A stretch of DNA of 6,238 nucleotides from Planctomycetota bacterium (GTDB taxonomy: Bacteria > Patescibacteriota > Patescibacteriia > Patescibacteriales > UBA12465): NCBI GenBank assembly GCA_025453315.1, contig JALOQQ010000062.1:1-6238 (forward strand), given 5' to 3'. Each line of letters starts with the position of its first letter. Position 1 is the stretch's first letter. Under the pieces are notes generated by a model that made no database searches, was not told the DNA's origin, and was given only the letters and a program-made list of their open reading frames with translations. Below, piece after piece: positions 1 through 5,976 of this stretch. The position numbers and the translations under genes are program-made.

Positions 1-2487
1 TTCTTTGTCGGGGTAAATCAGTCTTAAAGCGCGATATTTTTCTACTACACCATCTCTGGCCATACCCATAACTGGCCAAGGGGTCTGCATGGAAAAAGGA
101 CGGGTAGCGGAATTATCAATCAATAATTTAAGATAGGCTGTACCGGCGCCAACATTAACTAAATCAAATTCATTAAATACCGGAGCAAATTCTTTAACTA
201 AAAATTGCGCATCCTCGGAGCCAATCTTAAAACTAACCATTGTACCGACGTTACCAAAAACAGCATCTTTAATTTGTGTATCCTGCCCCTTACTTAACTG
301 ACCAATATACTGATGGGCAATAACCAAATTTAAAGCATATTTTCTAGCTTCAGAAAGAATTTGGCAAATAGAATTAGTAGTAAAATTCTGAAACTCATCA
401 ATATATAAATAAAAATCTTTACGAGCGGCCTTATCCTTCATGTCGGCGCGAGAAAGAGCGGCCATTAAAATTTTACCCACCAAAATCATACCCAATAAAT
501 AAGCATTAGTTTCACCAATTAAACCTTTGGGTAATTCTACTAAAAGGATCTTTTGTTTATCCATAACATCGCGTAAACTAAAAGAACTTTTTTGTTGTCC
601 GATAATCGGACGCATCATATCATTAGCGATAAAAGGTGTTAACTTGGAAGTAATATAAGGAACGATATTAGCTAAAGCTGCTTCCCCGCCCGCTTTCTCA
701 GCTTCATCGCGCCAAAAATCGACGACGGTCTGATTCTTACATTTTCTTAATTTCATTTGTCTAAAATTTTCATCAGCTAAAACTTTAGGAATTTCCATAA
801 GCGTAGAACCACTGTCTGGATCATCCATAATAAGTAACATGGCGTTACGCATATACTGTTCAAACATCGGGCCACCAGTAGCTTTCAAGTCATATAACTT
901 ATCAAAAATGCCGATCATTTCATTAATAACAAAACCTTTTTGTTCGGGATAATTCTGATCATATTCTAATAAGTTTAAAGCCAATGGCCGCTCCGTATCT
1001 GAGGGAGAAAAAATAATTACATCCTCAGCTCGTTCCGGAGGAATACGACATAAAATATCTTCAATTAAATCACCATGCGGATCTAAAACACAAACACCAT
1101 CACCATTTAAAACATCTTGAACAGCCATATTGGTTAATAAGACTGATTTACCAACACCGGATTTACCAATTATATAAGTATGACGACGGCGGTCTGCTTT
1201 TTTAATCTTCACTTCGCGCTTTACGCCACGATAAACGTTATAACCCAAAATAAGACCTTCTGTTGGAAGTTCTGATGGTGCAGGAGCATTCTTAGCTGTT
1301 AACCATAAAATATTAGGTGTTTCTGCGTCTTTTAAAGGCAAATGGAATAAACCGGTCATCTCTTCCGAATTTAACAAAAACATTGTTTTTTCTTTAAAAT
1401 GGCGGTAAATAAAATCCCTTACAATCATGTTCTGATTTTTACGACTTATTTTAATAAAAGTATTGCCGTATTCATAATTATTAAAAGTACTATAAGTATC
1501 GGAAACATTATTTAAATACATGAGCGCTTTTTCTTTGGTTTTGGCTACTGAAATGATACGCAAATTAACATCCAAACCAGACTTAGAATTCTTTTCTTCC
1601 ATCGCTTTTAACATTTCTTCTTCAGCTGATGTTAGACGCTTCTGATTCTCTGGAGCGGTTGGCTCTTTCTTTTTCATGTTGCCAAATAAATCCCTTAAAC
1701 CATTGAAAATATTTTCCGGTCGTATCGCCAAACGCATAGAATTGGTTTTATGAGCTTTGCGTACTACCCTTTTTATACGTTCATGCCATTTAGGATGAGA
1801 ACTGCGTATTACGTATTGTATAACCAAACTTTCGCCCTTATCCAATTTAGACATGATGTTAATAATAGCGTTTAGGGGATCAACCTCCATTTTATTATAG
1901 GTGCGAAGCGGAAAAATAAATTCTTTTTTAGTTTTCAAAAAACCAGCGACCACTTCCGATCTAGGATCAAAAGCATTATAATCATCAACCTCTTCGACAG
2001 CCGCATCAGAATAATGAGCATGAATTTGTTGTTCAATATAACGAGTCTTATCTTTGGGCGTGACAATATAAAAAGCAATTTTTTGATTAGTAGCCACAAT
2101 TTCAAAAGAAAAATGATCACTCCTACCAAATAGCCAAGAATTTAAAGAACGATCCGCTCTCAAACCGCCAATGCTGGCGAATAAAGTTTCGCCACGCGCT
2201 ATTTCTTCGCGTAATTGCTGAACACCATAAGTTTTTTCCTGATCTTTTGGTTTATCTTTAGGAAGACGAACTAAGAGAACAGAAAAATCTGCTCGAGCAT
2301 TATTGACCGCCATTGTCTTAATTAAACGCTTAGCCATTACTAGAGCATAAATAGCTAAAAGAATAAAAAAAGCCGGCCAAAGATTAAGATCTATATCCGG
2401 ATTATCACGATATAATTTAGTAAGAATTGGCACTAAAACAATAAAGAAAGCAAGTCCTGCCATTAATTCTCCGAGTTTTTCACTCAT
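1..2487 (-). CDS. Membrane-anchored VirD4/VirB4-like (DUF87/TraG-type) ATPase, C-terminus cut off by the window edge
   Basis: The frame is open from an ATG at 2487 to base 1: 829 codons, no stop, so the end lies outside the window. Two hydrophobic segments (about residues 9-26 and 37-52) anchor the N-terminus. A long middle part of about 370 residues follows, resembling the uncharacterised domain seen before such ATPases in Candidate Phyla Radiation bacteria. The ATPase domain starts near residue 430, with Walker A GKSGVGKS at 441-448, LDPHGD at 468-473, LVELPKG near 640, Walker B LYIDEFQNF at 694-702 (D697, E698) and an AHQYIGQL motif around H725-Q726. Family knowledge: these hexameric motors move DNA or protein through type IV secretion or conjugation channels, or drive type IV pilus-like DNA handling. 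The substrate cannot be told here. No relaxase or channel gene is visible. It is probably co-transcribed with the two genes upstream (34-base gap). An alternative start at 2463 has a better ribosome binding site. Confidence 0.9.
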   Translation of the reverse strand, partial: MSEKLGELMAGLAFFIVLVPILTKLYRDNPDIDLNLWPAFFILLAIYALVMAKRLIKTMAVNNARADFSVLLVRLPKDKPKDQEKTYGVQQLREEIARGETLFASIGGLRADRSLNSWLFGRSDHFSFEIVATNQKIAFYIVTPKDKTRYIEQQIHAHYSDAAVEEVDDYNAFDPRSEVVAGFLKTKKEFIFPLRTYNKMEVDPLNAIINIMSKLDKGESLVIQYVIRSSHPKWHERIKRVVRKAHKTNSMRLAIRPENIFNGLRDLFGNMKKKEPTAPENQKRLTSAEEEMLKAMEEKNSKSGLDVNLRIISVAKTKEKALMYLNNVSDTYSTFNNYEYGNTFIKISRKNQNMIVRDFIYRHFKEKTMFLLNSEEMTGLFHLPLKDAETPNILWLTAKNAPAPSELPTEGLILGYNVYRGVKREVKIKKADRRRHTYIIGKSGVGKSVLLTNMAVQDVLNGDGVCVLDPHGDLIEDILCRIPPERAEDVIIFSPSDTERPLALNLLEYDQNYPEQKGFVINEMIGIFDKLYDLKATGGPMFEQYMRNAMLLIMDDPDSGSTLMEIPKVLADENFRQMKLRKCKNQTVVDFWRDEAEKAGGEAALANIVPYITSKLTPFIANDMMRPIIGQQKSSFSLRDVMDKQKILLVELPKGLIGETNAYLLGMILVGKILMAALSRADMKDKAARKDFYLYIDEFQNFTTNSICQILSEARKYALNLVIAHQYIGQLSKGQDTQIKDAVFGNVGTMVSFKIGSEDAQFLVKEFAPVFNEFDLVNVGAGTAYLKLLIDNSATRPFSMQTPWPVMGMARDGVVEKYRALRLIYPDKE
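2461..2472 (-). promoter_or_regulatory. Possible ribosome binding site and alternative start for the VirD4-like ATPase
   Basis: GGAGA (minus strand, from 2472 down) lies five bases before an in-frame ATG at 2463-2461. The upstream ATG at 2487, used in the main call, is preceded only by AT-rich sequence with no Shine-Dalgarno match. Starting at 2463 would remove eight residues (MSEKLGEL) and leave the first membrane segment intact, so both starts give a sensible protein. Confidence 0.4.
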
Positions 2488-2521
2488 AGAATAAAGCCGA
2501 TAAAATAAATTTTATTGGCAA

Positions 2522-3028
2522 TTAGAAATCTTTTTTTAAATTAATAAGACGATCGGCGCGTATTTTAGCTTCTTGTTCTAGAAAAAAACGATTAACTCCC
2601 GGAATGATAGCTAGCCAACCCCTTATTAAATCAATAATTTTTTTAATTTTAACTTTAGCTTCTCCTAATAGTTCGTTGATTTTTTTAACAGTCTTTTCTC
2701 CTTCTTCGCGGAATTCTTTTTTCTTTTCCGGACTCATTTCGTTATAGATATCTTCTAAGCCCTCAGAAAGAATACGGTCAATTTGAGCTTCACGTTGCTG
2801 TTGAATTAATAAAGCCGGAGGAATAGGCGCGCTAATTGTAGCCGCTTCACCTTTTTTTTCTGTTGGCTGTTGCGTTTCGGTAGCCGAAATTTCTCCGTTT
2901 TGCTCCGAAGATTTTTCGATTTGTTCTTGAGACTGACCCTCTAATAATTCTTTTTTTTCTGTCTCTATTTTTTTTACTCCAGCATCACTGGCGCTACGCT
3001 CTAAATTTTCTAACGGTTTCATTTCCAT
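2522..3028 (-). CDS. Uncharacterised small protein with charged, disordered N-terminus and conserved-looking C-terminal amphipathic helix
   Basis: No function is known to me. The 168 residues divide in three. Residues 1-65 are rich in Glu, Lys, Gln and Ser, with few hydrophobics, and are probably disordered. Residues 68-125 look helical and charged (QQQREAQIDRILSEG, then SPEKKKEFREEGEK). Residues 126-160 hold a hydrophobic stretch, IIDLIRGWLAIIPGVNRFF, followed by LEQEAKIRADRLI. I recall similar 'LI..WL..IPGVN.FFLEQEAKIK' tails in Patescibacteria proteins encoded just before VirD4-like ATPases. That is memory, not a search. The hydrophobic stretch is broken by Gly-Pro-Gly-like turns and suggests a membrane-surface or re-entrant helix rather than a clean transmembrane span. 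No signal peptide is seen. The gene sits 26 bases after the ferredoxin gene and 34 before the ATPase gene, so a role as partner or adaptor of the ATPase is a reasonable inference. No clear Shine-Dalgarno precedes the ATG; a second ATG lies two codons later. Confidence 0.85.
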   Translation of the reverse strand: MEMKPLENLERSASDAGVKKIETEKKELLEGQSQEQIEKSSEQNGEISATETQQPTEKKGEAATISAPIPPALLIQQQREAQIDRILSEGLEDIYNEMSPEKKKEFREEGEKTVKKINELLGEAKVKIKKIIDLIRGWLAIIPGVNRFFLEQEAKIRADRLINLKKDF

Positions 3029-3054
3029 AAGGAGATAATAAACTGAAGAATTAA

Positions 3055-3231
3055 TTATTCAACAGTAATAGCGGCAACCGGACAACTCTCAGCGGCTTGC
3101 TTAGCACAGGCCATATTATCTTGAGAGATAACTTCAGACTTGTTGTCATTGTTTATTTTAAAAACATCTGAACACATATTGGCGCATAAGCCACAACCGA
3201 CACAAGCATCTTGATTAACTTTGATAGTCAT
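3055..3231 (-). CDS. Small [4Fe-4S] ferredoxin, Thermotoga-type single-cluster
   Basis: This short gene reads MTIKVNQDACVGCGLCANMC at its start and ends SCPVAAITVE, 58 residues in all. Cys10, Cys13, Cys16 and Cys50 (followed by Pro51) fit the CxxCxxC...CP pattern that binds one [4Fe-4S] cluster. Two further cysteines, Cys20 and Cys42, match the extra pair that forms a disulfide in Thermotoga maritima ferredoxin, where a degenerate second cluster site is thought to have been lost. Length and layout fit that family well. The role is soluble, low-potential electron transfer in the cytoplasm; the partner is unknown. The ATG has an AAAGGA element at 3247-3242, about ten bases upstream, and a good promoter at 3291-3319. 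The gene heads an apparent operon with the small charged protein and the VirD4-like ATPase, an unexpected set of companions for a ferredoxin, so chance clustering is possible. Confidence 0.93.
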   Translation of the reverse strand: MTIKVNQDACVGCGLCANMCSDVFKINNDNKSEVISQDNMACAKQAAESCPVAAITVE

Positions 3232-3239
3232 AAAATTAT

Positions 3240-3258
3240 TTTCCTTTTACTAAGGAAA
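3240..3258 (-). promoter_or_regulatory. Hairpin in the ferredoxin leader that overlaps its ribosome binding site
   Basis: A perfect seven-base inverted repeat (TTTCCTT, five-base loop, AAGGAAA) lies just before the ferredoxin ATG. On the transcript, the 3' arm contains most of the AAAGGA Shine-Dalgarno element, so folding would hide it. The stem is only seven pairs with two G-C pairs, so it would be weak. A role in translation control is a guess. Confidence 0.35.
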
Positions 3259-3290
3259 GTTAAATTTAATAAATAATTATTAGTGATTAT

Positions 3291-3319
3291 ATTATAATAG
3301 ATTTTAGCTAGATAGCCAA
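3291..3319 (-). promoter_or_regulatory. Sigma-70-type promoter for the ferredoxin operon
   Basis: On the minus strand, TTGGCT (3319-3314, four of six matches to TTGACA) is followed after 17 bases by a perfect TATAAT (3296-3291). A second, overlapping TATAAT occupies 3291-3286. Transcription would start near 3284, giving a leader of about 50 bases before the ferredoxin ATG. The region is very AT-rich, so TATAAT alone means little. The correct spacing and the lack of any closer gene make the call reasonable. Confidence 0.5.
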
Positions 3320-3356
3320 GTTTTACTAAAAAAACAAAATACACACTTCTGCCCAT

Positions 3357-3401
3357 AAAAAAATAGATAGTGATATTTTCAAATAGCTATAGTAACTATT
3401 T
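3357..3401 (-). terminator. Weak candidate terminator after the HD-domain gene
   Basis: Downstream of the HD gene the minus strand has an AAATAG...CTATTT inverted repeat (3401-3381, nine-base loop). About 17 bases later comes a run of seven T (3363-3357). The stem is AT-rich and too far from the T run for a textbook terminator. Other pairings in this stretch could bring the two closer. It is reported because this is where the HD transcript would be expected to end, ahead of the next promoter. Confidence 0.22.
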
Positions 3402-3415
3402 TGCTTCCCAAAAAT

Positions 3416-4006
3416 CTACAATCCTAATTCCCCGCTTATTTCCTGTAAAGATTTTAAACCAATCTGTAAAAATTCATCTAGAGGAATTTCAGCTTTTTCA
3501 CATTCACGAACTAAATCACGATTGCATTTAGCAGCAAAACCAAGATTTTTAAATTTCTTTTGTAACGATGAAAAAGAAACGCTAGCTAATTTTTTATCAG
3601 GTTGTACTAAAGCTGAGGCTACTATTATTCCGGTTAAAGTTTCAGCAGCCACTAAACAATATTGTAATCTAGTTTTTCTCTGCTCATTAAAAAGCTTAGG
3701 AATTAAATCATTATTATAACCATGGGAAACAATACTTTCGATTAGAAAATCTGAGGCTCCCGCTTCTTTAAGTAATGATTGGGCTAGAATGCAATGTTCG
3801 GTAGAATTATTTTTGGTTAAATCCCAATCAATATCATGAAGCAAACCAATAATTCCCCATTCTTCTTCGTCTTCATTAAATCTTTTAGCCAAAGCGCGCA
3901 TAATAACCTCAGTCTCTCTGAGATGTAATTTGGTGATTGGCTCGGTAATATATTTATTTAATAATTCCTGGGCTTGCTGATAACTTAATCCTAATTTTTC
4001 TGACAT
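3416..4006 (-). CDS. HD-superfamily metal-dependent phosphohydrolase (COG2316-like)
   Basis: The 196-residue product has the usual order of HD-domain metal ligands: His28 (LHLRE), His57-Asp58 in GLLHDIDWD, His71 (TEHC) and His95 (SIVSHGYNN). The later part, AETLTGIIVASALVQPDKKL then FKNLGFAAKCNRD, matches what I know of the predicted HD hydrolases of COG2316, which usually read DELTG at that place. Here Glu122 stands where that family normally has Asp, a conservative change at a likely metal ligand. The length is normal for the family and the protein looks complete and cytoplasmic. The physiological substrate of this group is not known; HD enzymes in general hydrolyse phosphate esters or nucleotides. 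The gene begins 17 bases after the aldo-keto reductase stop and probably shares its transcript. No Shine-Dalgarno is visible before the ATG. Confidence 0.9.
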   Translation of the reverse strand: MSEKLGLSYQQAQELLNKYITEPITKLHLRETEVIMRALAKRFNEDEEEWGIIGLLHDIDWDLTKNNSTEHCILAQSLLKEAGASDFLIESIVSHGYNNDLIPKLFNEQRKTRLQYCLVAAETLTGIIVASALVQPDKKLASVSFSSLQKKFKNLGFAAKCNRDLVRECEKAEIPLDEFLQIGLKSLQEISGELGL

Positions 4007-4023
4007 AAAATTTATTATTTAAA

Positions 4024-4893
4024 TTATTTGAGCTGAACCGCATTACTTCTATCAAGTTGAATAGGGTAATCTTTAATTAATAATTTAACATCTTCTTCTG
4101 ACATATTCCAGCCAATAGATCCGAAGTTTTCCTCTAAATGCTTTGGGTCACTAGCCTTAACTAAAGTGATAACATTCTTCTGGGAAATAAGCCAATTAAT
4201 AGCTATTTGTGCTGGCGTTTTATTGTATTTTTTACCTAAACGATCAACAATGTCTATACCTTTTTTTGCCAAACTTCCCTGTTGGATAGGACGCCAAGCT
4301 TCAATAAAAATATCATTATTTTGACAGTAATCAATTACACCTTTCAAAGCTGGTTCTCTAAATAATAAATTATAGTGAACCTGATTTAAAACGATTTTGT
4401 TTTTTGTTTGGCTTTGAGCTTCCTTCAGTCTCTCGACATTAAAATTACAAACTCCAATATTTTTAATTAAGCCCTCTTCTTTTAAATGATCAAAAGCTTT
4501 CATGGTTTCATTAATAGAAATATCGGGATTAGGCATGTGAATAAGATATAGATCTAAATAATCCATTTGCAAACGAGCCAAACTATTTTTACAAGAAGAA
4601 ATTACATTATCATAATTCAGATTAATTGGCATTACTTTAGAGGTTATAAATAGTTGAGAACGATTATATTCTTTTAAGGCCCTTCCTAATATTTCTTCGC
4701 TATAACCATGAGCATACATTTCGGCCGTATCAAAACGAGTGCCACCTAATTTAAAGGTTTTTTTAATAGCTTCAATATCACGACTTTCATCATAATTAAC
4801 TTCTTTTTCAAAACTACCACCCATAAACCAAGTACCAAAACCCAATACTGGAATTTCAAAACCATTATTTAATTTTTTAGTTGGGATATTCAT
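4024..4893 (-). CDS. Aldo-keto reductase family oxidoreductase
   Basis: This is a complete 289-residue (alpha/beta)8-barrel reductase of normal length. The catalytic tetrad is present: Asp55 and Tyr60 in RFDTAEMYAHG, Lys86 in ITSKV and His119 in LDLYLIHMPNP. Asn150 (IGVCNF) and Gln171 (VLNQVHYNLL) fit the nicotinamide-binding positions. The C-terminal TLVKASDPKHLEEN segment (Lys246, Ser248, Asn256) matches the loop that holds the 2'-phosphate of NADPH, so NADPH is the likely cofactor. The family reduces aldehydes, ketones or sugar carbonyls in the cytoplasm; the substrate cannot be read from the sequence. The N-terminal GFGTWFMGGSF stretch carries an insertion-like GG often seen in archaeal and uncultured-bacterial members. 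It has its own likely promoter in the 66 bases upstream, and the HD hydrolase gene follows 17 bases downstream. No strong Shine-Dalgarno precedes the ATG. Confidence 0.94.
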   Translation of the reverse strand: MNIPTKKLNNGFEIPVLGFGTWFMGGSFEKEVNYDESRDIEAIKKTFKLGGTRFDTAEMYAHGYSEEILGRALKEYNRSQLFITSKVMPINLNYDNVISSCKNSLARLQMDYLDLYLIHMPNPDISINETMKAFDHLKEEGLIKNIGVCNFNVERLKEAQSQTKNKIVLNQVHYNLLFREPALKGVIDYCQNNDIFIEAWRPIQQGSLAKKGIDIVDRLGKKYNKTPAQIAINWLISQKNVITLVKASDPKHLEENFGSIGWNMSEEDVKLLIKDYPIQLDRSNAVQLK

Positions 4894-4919
4894 AATTTTG
4901 TTATTAATAATACTTATTT

Positions 4920-4949
4920 ATTATACTTCCGATAAAAAGATAATTACAA
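4920..4949 (-). promoter_or_regulatory. Candidate promoter for the aldo-keto reductase / HD hydrolase pair
   Basis: On the minus strand, TTGTAA (4949-4944, four of six matches) precedes a perfect TATAAT (4925-4920) with an 18-base spacer. The expected start is near 4913, giving a leader of about 20 bases before the reductase ATG. It lies in the only gap before this gene. AT-rich sequence makes chance matches likely. Confidence 0.4.
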
Positions 4950-4955
4950 TTAATC
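4934..4955 (-). terminator. Weak candidate terminator after the Asp-box gene
   Basis: Just past the Asp-box stop codon, the minus strand has an imperfect AT-rich hairpin (4955-4939, six pairs with one mismatch, three-base loop). It is followed at once by five T (4938-4934). A second inverted repeat, TCAACTT/AAGTTGA, overlaps the stop codon. Placement is right for a terminator but the stem has only one G-C pair. It overlaps the proposed -35 box of the reductase promoter. Confidence 0.28.
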
Positions 4956-4959
4956 AACT

Positions 4960-5967
4960 TTAAGGTTGACAAGTTGAACAATCAACATAGCGCTCAGAAT
5001 CACAATTATCAATGGCTAATAATTTTACATTCTGACCACAATAAGAAAATCTATTACAAAAAACGTAATCACTTTCTCTTTGACAACAAGAACCGTCTGG
5101 TTTTGAAATATAAGCAACAGCACAGTTATTATTAGAATAATAAAGATTTTGAAAATTAAGATTATGAGCAAAAATACTATTACTATTTAAATCCACACTT
5201 CCCCAAGATTTTGCTGATTTACCATCAGTCCAAGTAAGACCAGAATCTTGGGAGAAATACACAAAACCACCATAAACAGCAGCGGCCATTTTTAAACCCT
5301 CTTCTGAAACGTCGACATGATACCAAACTTTACTACCTAAAGCAGAAATACTATTCCAAGTTACTCCATAATCACTAGAAACATAAATATAATCTGCTGC
5401 TGCTATCATATATTTACCATCACCCGATAGAGCAATATCATACCAATTTTTAGATCCTAAAGATGTTTTTTCAGTCCAACTCTGTCCACTATTATTAGTA
5501 ACATAAATATAACCACCATAAACAATGGCAGCCAAGGTATTGCCATCATTAGATGAATCGGTTGCATACCAATTTCTAGAACCAGCGGCATTATTCTGAG
5601 TCCAAGTAGTACCAGAATCAGAAGACATGTAAATGTAACCACCATAAACAGCCGCGGCTAATTTAGTGCCATCAGACGATGAGGAAACATCGTACCAACT
5701 TCTAGCTCCGGCCGCTGTATTTTTAGTCCAAGTATTACCATAATCACTCGATGAATAAAGATAATTATTTCCAGAATTATCATTAGCTGAAGCAATGACT
5801 TTTTGACCAGTAGAAGAAGAATCAAAAAGATACCATTGAGTAATATTTGATGAGGTTTTTTTCTCCCAATTAGCTCCATAATTATGAGAAACATAAAAAC
5901 CATTATCTCCATAATAATTAAAAAACATTTCTTGACCATCGGACGAAGATTCTAGAGCATAAGCACT
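4960..5967 (-). CDS. Asp-box (BNR-like) beta-propeller protein with cysteine-rich tail, 5' end lost at a sequence junction
   Basis: About 335 authentic residues are visible. Six tandem units of 40-46 residues each start near a 'xWY.....SSDG' segment, run through a hydrophobic AAAVYGGYIY strand and end in an Asp-box of the form S-x-D-x-G-x-T-W. The boxes read SHNYGANW, SSDYGNTW, SSDSGTTW, TNNSGQSW, SSDYGVTW and SQDSGLTW. Such repeats form blades of a beta-propeller as in sialidases, sortilin and photosystem-assembly factor YCF48-like proteins. No catalytic sialidase residues are recognised. A seventh degenerate unit (SWGSVDLNSN) leads into a tail of about 55 residues with eight cysteines, which suggests an exported, disulfide-bonded surface protein. 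The signal peptide, if any, is missing. The reading frame stays open to an ATG at 6129, but the extra 54 residues are antisense to another gene and should not be annotated. Stop at 4960. Confidence 0.82.
   Translation of the reverse strand, partial: SAYALESSSDGQEMFFNYYGDNGFYVSHNYGANWEKKTSSNITQWYLFDSSSTGQKVIASANDNSGNNYLYSSSDYGNTWTKNTAAGARSWYDVSSSSDGTKLAAAVYGGYIYMSSDSGTTWTQNNAAGSRNWYATDSSNDGNTLAAIVYGGYIYVTNNSGQSWTEKTSLGSKNWYDIALSGDGKYMIAAADYIYVSSDYGVTWNSISALGSKVWYHVDVSEEGLKMAAAVYGGFVYFSQDSGLTWTDGKSAKSWGSVDLNSNSIFAHNLNFQNLYYSNNNCAVAYISKPDGSCCQRESDYVFCNRFSYCGQNVKLLAIDNCDSERYVDCSTCQP
5209..5967 (-). repeat. Six tandem Asp-box units (about 120-138 bases each)
   Basis: The units span about 5967-5839, 5838-5701, 5700-5575, 5574-5449, 5448-5329 and 5328-5209, encoding 43, 46, 42, 42, 40 and 40 residues. 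Units 3 and 4 are equal in length and most alike. The phrase CCACCATAAAC (plus strand) recurs in units 3, 4 and 6. Divergence between units is high enough that these are old duplications within the protein rather than a recent DNA expansion. Confidence 0.85.
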
Positions 5968-5976
5968 ATCATCCCC
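5956..5976. other. Junction between low-GC and GC-rich DNA, probably a chimeric join
   Basis: The Asp-box repeat pattern on the minus strand can be followed up to about 5967. The membrane-protein frame on the plus strand is recognisable from about 5971 and is closed by a TAG at 5953-5955. By hand count GC is 23% over 5881-5940, 58% over 6001-6060 and 67% over 6061-6120. Both genes are broken in their coding parts at the same point, facing opposite ways, with no insertion sequence, repeat or attachment-like site between them. A misassembly or chimeric read fits best; a real recombination event is possible but less likely. Confidence 0.85.

Noticed and set aside
1935..2129. 64-residue minus-strand frame inside the ATPase gene
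   Set aside because: It overlaps the ATPase coding sequence in another frame and encodes a low-complexity Leu/Ile/Lys product, typical of an AT-rich shadow frame.
3029..3036. AAGGAGAT on the plus strand, a strong Shine-Dalgarno look-alike
   Set aside because: No start codon follows at a usable distance and no plus-strand frame exists here. It is just upstream of the oppositely directed small-protein gene.
3522..3719. 65-residue plus-strand frame opposite the HD hydrolase gene
   Set aside because: It is antisense to conserved HD-family residues, with no ribosome binding site and no recognisable domain.
5457..5939. Two minus-strand frames (5457-5645 and 5658-5939) inside the Asp-box gene
   Set aside because: Both are out-of-frame readings of the propeller repeats, giving Ile/Leu/Met-rich products. 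They look membrane-like only because of AT-rich codons.
5209..5967. Regularly spaced repeats that could suggest a CRISPR array or tandem satellite
   Set aside because: The unit length varies from 120 to 138 bases, similarity is at the protein level (Asp-boxes), and the reading frame is open throughout.
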